Part shown: positions 7,256-9,199 of the stretch, one piece after another | Numbering within the stretch: position 1 is the first letter of the stretch | Layout: each line of letters begins with the position of its first letter | Position numbers and translations under genes: made by a program | Notes under the pieces: generated by a model | What the model was told of the DNA's origin: nothing | What the model saw: the letters and a program-made list of their open reading frames with translations, nothing else | The model's database searches: none | Assembly: GCA_025353235.1 (NCBI GenBank) | Contig: JANXQZ010000441.1 | Location: 1 to 9,199 of the forward strand | Reading direction: 5' to 3' | DNA: 9,199 bases | DNA from: Bryobacterales bacterium | Lineage (GTDB): Bacteria > Acidobacteriota > Terriglobia > Bryobacterales > Bryobacteraceae

Positions 7256-7504
7256 ATGAATGATCCTGTTACTGAGAAGATTCGCAGGCTAGCCTCCGAT
7301 TTGTTTGATGTGCCGCTAGGCCAGATTACGGCCGACTCCGCCCCGGCCACTCTTGAGAATTGGGACTCCGTGCAGCAACTCAATCTGATGCTCGCTCTGG
7401 AGGAGGAATTTGGGTTTAAGTTCGAGCCGGAGGACATGGAAAGTCTACAAAGCATTGGGCAAGTGGCCGCGGCTGTCCATTCGAAATTGGGAGTTAGCGG
7501 CTGA
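7256..7504 (+). CDS. Stand-alone acyl carrier protein
   Basis: Carries acyl groups as thioesters on a 4'-phosphopantetheine arm. The 82-residue product is acidic and shows the ACP fold pattern: helix I (VTEKIRRLASDLFDV), a loop, then the attachment motif WDSVQQLNLMLALEEEFG with Ser38 as the modified residue. DSV replaces the DSL of fatty-acid ACPs. The acidic recognition helix II and the closing helix (SIGQVAAAV) follow. It is too divergent to be the housekeeping AcpP and resembles the discrete ACPs paired with FkbH-like enzymes. Its start follows the VOC stop with no spacer and no Shine-Dalgarno sequence, so translation probably depends on coupling. Its last 11 bp overlap the 3' end of the convergent deacetylase gene. 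Loading by the FkbH-like protein at 2107 is inferred from family knowledge and proximity. Confidence 0.9.
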   Translation: MNDPVTEKIRRLASDLFDVPLGQITADSAPATLENWDSVQQLNLMLALEEEFGFKFEPEDMESLQSIGQVAAAVHSKLGVSG

Positions 7505-8468
7505 AACCGGCAACCTGATGGGCATACTGGGCTAAAGGAGTCGAAGGTTCTTGATGCAAGCGGCGCAACTGGTAGCGGTCCGCATCCGTGAAGTTGATGC
7601 CCTTCTCGCCGGTCACCGCAGTAAGGAACCCGCATTCCCGGACGATGCTAACCGTTTCAGGAGTAAAATCGCACAGGTGTCCGTTCGGATAGCAAAAGTG
7701 CAGCACCGGCTGACCTGTCTCCTGTTCGATGCGCTGCTTGGAACCGCACAGCTCAGCGCGAACCTCGTCCACTGAGTTCACCTGCGAAAGGATCGGATGC
7801 GATCTTGTATGGGCGCCAAATTCCACGCCAGCGTTCGCCATTAAGCGCACCTCGTCCCAGCTCAGCGGGGCGTGCTCCGGAGGTATGGCGGGCGGAGCTT
7901 CGAGGCCGAGCAGACCTGGAAGCTTCGCCAAGAACCAGAGCCGCTGATCATTCGGCGTGAGCTTTAGGGCCGCCTTTGTTTCTAAGGCGGCGCGCTTGCG
8001 GTCCTGCGGCGACGAGAGGCGAAACTCCACGGGCGGGCGTCCTGGCAGTTCCAGCTCGATCTTGGGTAGCGAGCAGGCATTGAACAGCACTCCGACCCAA
8101 TCCACCCACAAGCATCTGCCTGTATCGAGCATGTCGGTCGCTAAAAAAACGATGGCCGGAATCGAGTGTGCCGAAAGGATGGGAAACGCTTCCAGAAAGA
8201 AATCGCGGTATCCATCATCCACGGTGAACACGACCGCAAGCGGCGGAAGTTTTCTCTTATGTTGGAGAGAAAGACCTAGTTCCGTGAGAGAAATCGGTCG
8301 ATAGTATTTTTTAAGGTGTTCGCACTGAGCTTCGAGGCAGCTCCCCGGCGGGAAGCGATGATACATCAATATGCGTGCGCCGTTCCGGGACTTGAACCTG
8401 GTTACCCAAGTACCGCCTGCATGATGGAACAGTGCTCTGGCCGCGGACTTTAAAGCGATTTTCACCAA
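7494..8468 (-). CDS. NodB/CE4-type polysaccharide deacetylase
   Basis: Metal-dependent removal of N- or O-acetyl groups from a sugar polymer or lipid-linked intermediate. The 324-residue product shows ARILMYHRF at 31-39, CE4 motif 1 as TVDDGY (82-87, Asp84/Asp85 being the general base and metal ligand), motif 2 as HTRSHP (220-225, the two metal His residues) and FCYPNG at 258-263 in place of motif 3. About 130 residues separate motifs 1 and 2, longer than in minimal NodB domains, as in deacetylases found in EPS clusters. No cleavable signal peptide or transmembrane helix is evident. The start is TTG at 8468 or GTG at 8465, both just downstream of a TAAAAT hexamer. It is monocistronic, divergent from the amidotransferase gene, and overlaps the ACP gene 3' end by 11 bp. 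Catalytic residues look complete; the polymer substrate is unknown. Confidence 0.9.
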   Translation of the reverse strand: MVKIALKSAARALFHHAGGTWVTRFKSRNGARILMYHRFPPGSCLEAQCEHLKKYYRPISLTELGLSLQHKRKLPPLAVVFTVDDGYRDFFLEAFPILSAHSIPAIVFLATDMLDTGRCLWVDWVGVLFNACSLPKIELELPGRPPVEFRLSSPQDRKRAALETKAALKLTPNDQRLWFLAKLPGLLGLEAPPAIPPEHAPLSWDEVRLMANAGVEFGAHTRSHPILSQVNSVDEVRAELCGSKQRIEQETGQPVLHFCYPNGHLCDFTPETVSIVRECGFLTAVTGEKGINFTDADRYQLRRLHQEPSTPLAQYAHQVAGFSR

Positions 8469-8473
8469 AACCC

Positions 8474-8479
8474 ATTTTA
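8474..8479 (-). promoter_or_regulatory. Candidate -10 element for the deacetylase gene (TAAAAT)
   Basis: The minus-strand hexamer TAAAAT (5 of 6 matches to TATAAT) is followed by five bases, GGGTT, and the TTG start at 8468; the alternative GTG at 8465 lies 8 nt away. A GGAACC sits roughly 16-17 nt upstream, at 8496-8501 read on the minus strand. It resembles an ECF-sigma -35 box, but the -10 does not fit that class well. Confidence 0.35.
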
Positions 8480-8507
8480 TCGGGTGCCTAAAAACGGTTC
8501 CGCTTGC

Positions 8508-8513
8508 GATAAT
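8508..8513 (+). promoter_or_regulatory. Candidate -10 element for the amidotransferase gene (GATAAT)
   Basis: GATAAT (5 of 6 matches to TATAAT) lies 8 nt before the ATG at 8522 within an AT-rich stretch, ATAATTAAT. There is no Shine-Dalgarno-like purine run between hexamer and start codon. The 53-bp gap to the deacetylase gene must serve both directions. Confidence 0.35.
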
Positions 8514-8521
8514 TAATACGT

Positions 8522-9199
8522 ATGTGTGGCATAGCCGGACAATTTCGACTCGGGCAGCAGAAGGCTGAGTTAGCGCAGGTGCGTGCCATGTGCGATCAGA
8601 TTCGGCATCGCGGACCCGACGACGAAGGCTATCACATGGACGGATGCTGCGGAATCGGGATGCGCCGCCTGAGCATTATCGACCTGGGTACCGGGCATCA
8701 GCCAATTTCGAACGAGGATGGCTCAGTGTGGGTCGTCTTCAACGGCGAAATCTACAATTATCAAGACCTTCGGAAAGATCTGATCGCGCGCGGACATCGA
8801 TTTAGGACCAACAGCGACACCGAGACGTTGATTCACCTCTATGAAGAAGAGGGAGTGAACGGGATTTCCAAGCTGCGGGGCATGTTTGCGTATGCGATCT
8901 GGGATGCGCGCGACCGAAGCCTGCTCCTGGTTCGAGACCGGTTTGGCAAAAAGCCGCTGTACTACGCCACGCTGCGCGAGGGGCTATTCTTCGGCAGCGA
9001 GCTGAAGTGTTTACGCCAGGCGGGAGTTCCGCTCGACGTCGATCCCGAAGCTCTGAAGCTTTATCTGCAGTTCTCCTATATACCGGATCCATGGACCCCC
9101 TACCTTGCGATCAAGAAACTGCCAGCCGGTTCGTGGATGCGCTACCACGCCGACGGGCGGTCCGAGCAGGGCGAGTACTGGAGACTTCCCGCGCCAGTG
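8522..9199 (+). CDS. Asparagine-synthase-like glutamine amidotransferase, N-terminal part (cut by window edge)
   Basis: Class II glutamine amidotransferase fused, in the full protein, to an ATP-dependent synthetase domain. In EPS and exosortase-linked clusters such proteins are thought to amidate sugar carboxylates rather than make asparagine. The ATG at 8522 is fixed by the mature N-terminus MCGIAG, in which Cys2 is the nucleophile. The reading frame runs 226 codons to the right edge without a stop. Glutaminase motifs are RHRGPDD (28-34), RLSIIDL (49-55), NGEIYN (74-79, Asn74 of the oxyanion hole), SDTE (98-101) and DRFGKKPLYY (139-148). The visible part ends just before the synthetase domain with its ATP-binding SGGxDS loop, so completeness and subfamily cannot be judged. 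Compared with E. coli AsnB (554 aa), well over half is missing. Glutaminase-domain assignment is firm; the role in polysaccharide amidation rests on context. Confidence 0.93.
   Translation, partial: MCGIAGQFRLGQQKAELAQVRAMCDQIRHRGPDDEGYHMDGCCGIGMRRLSIIDLGTGHQPISNEDGSVWVVFNGEIYNYQDLRKDLIARGHRFRTNSDTETLIHLYEEEGVNGISKLRGMFAYAIWDARDRSLLLVRDRFGKKPLYYATLREGLFFGSELKCLRQAGVPLDVDPEALKLYLQFSYIPDPWTPYLAIKKLPAGSWMRYHADGRSEQGEYWRLPAPV

Overview
The window looks like part of a surface-polysaccharide (exopolysaccharide/capsule) gene cluster from a moderately GC-rich environmental bacterium. Acidobacteriota is my best guess, based on general resemblance of gene content (exosortase-type EPS clusters with amidotransferase, deacetylase and heparinase-like genes). 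No marker here proves the phylum. I see no rRNA, tRNA, insertion sequence, integrase, CRISPR array or phage gene.

Layout, left to right. (1) The minus-strand 5' three quarters of a phosphopentomutase gene (deoB), cut by the left edge, probably mark the housekeeping border of the cluster. (2) A plus-strand pair follows: a GT4 glycosyltransferase overlapping by 4 bp a large FkbH-type HAD-IIIC protein. (3) Next is a minus-strand pair: a GNAT-like acyltransferase gene whose stop codon overlaps by 1 bp the start of a heparinase II/III-alginate lyase family gene. (4) A plus-strand pair comes next: a small VOC (glyoxalase/methylmalonyl-CoA-epimerase fold) protein followed with zero gap by a stand-alone acyl carrier protein. 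(5) A minus-strand NodB-type polysaccharide deacetylase follows. (6) The last gene is a plus-strand asparagine-synthase-like amidotransferase, cut by the right edge. Both edge-cut genes are open to the window end and were read directly from the sequence.

How the parts may work together (inference). The glycosyltransferase, deacetylase, heparinase-like protein and amidotransferase are ordinary polysaccharide building, editing and sugar-amidation functions. FkbH, the free ACP, the VOC protein and the GNAT protein form a distinct module. FkbH-family enzymes are known to take a glyceryl unit from 1,3-bisphosphoglycerate and load it on an ACP. A GNAT could then move the resulting acyl group to a sugar or amino-sugar. 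No polyketide synthase or NRPS domain is visible, so the most interesting reading is a glycolysis-fed acyl-ACP pathway that decorates a polysaccharide.

The region is very compact and flips strand five times. Convergent genes overlap at their 3' ends by 23 and 11 bp, and divergent genes are only 21 to about 53 bp apart. All six strand-leading genes have a TATAAT-like hexamer 5-8 nt before the proposed start codon and no good Shine-Dalgarno sequence, a pattern that suggests leaderless transcription.
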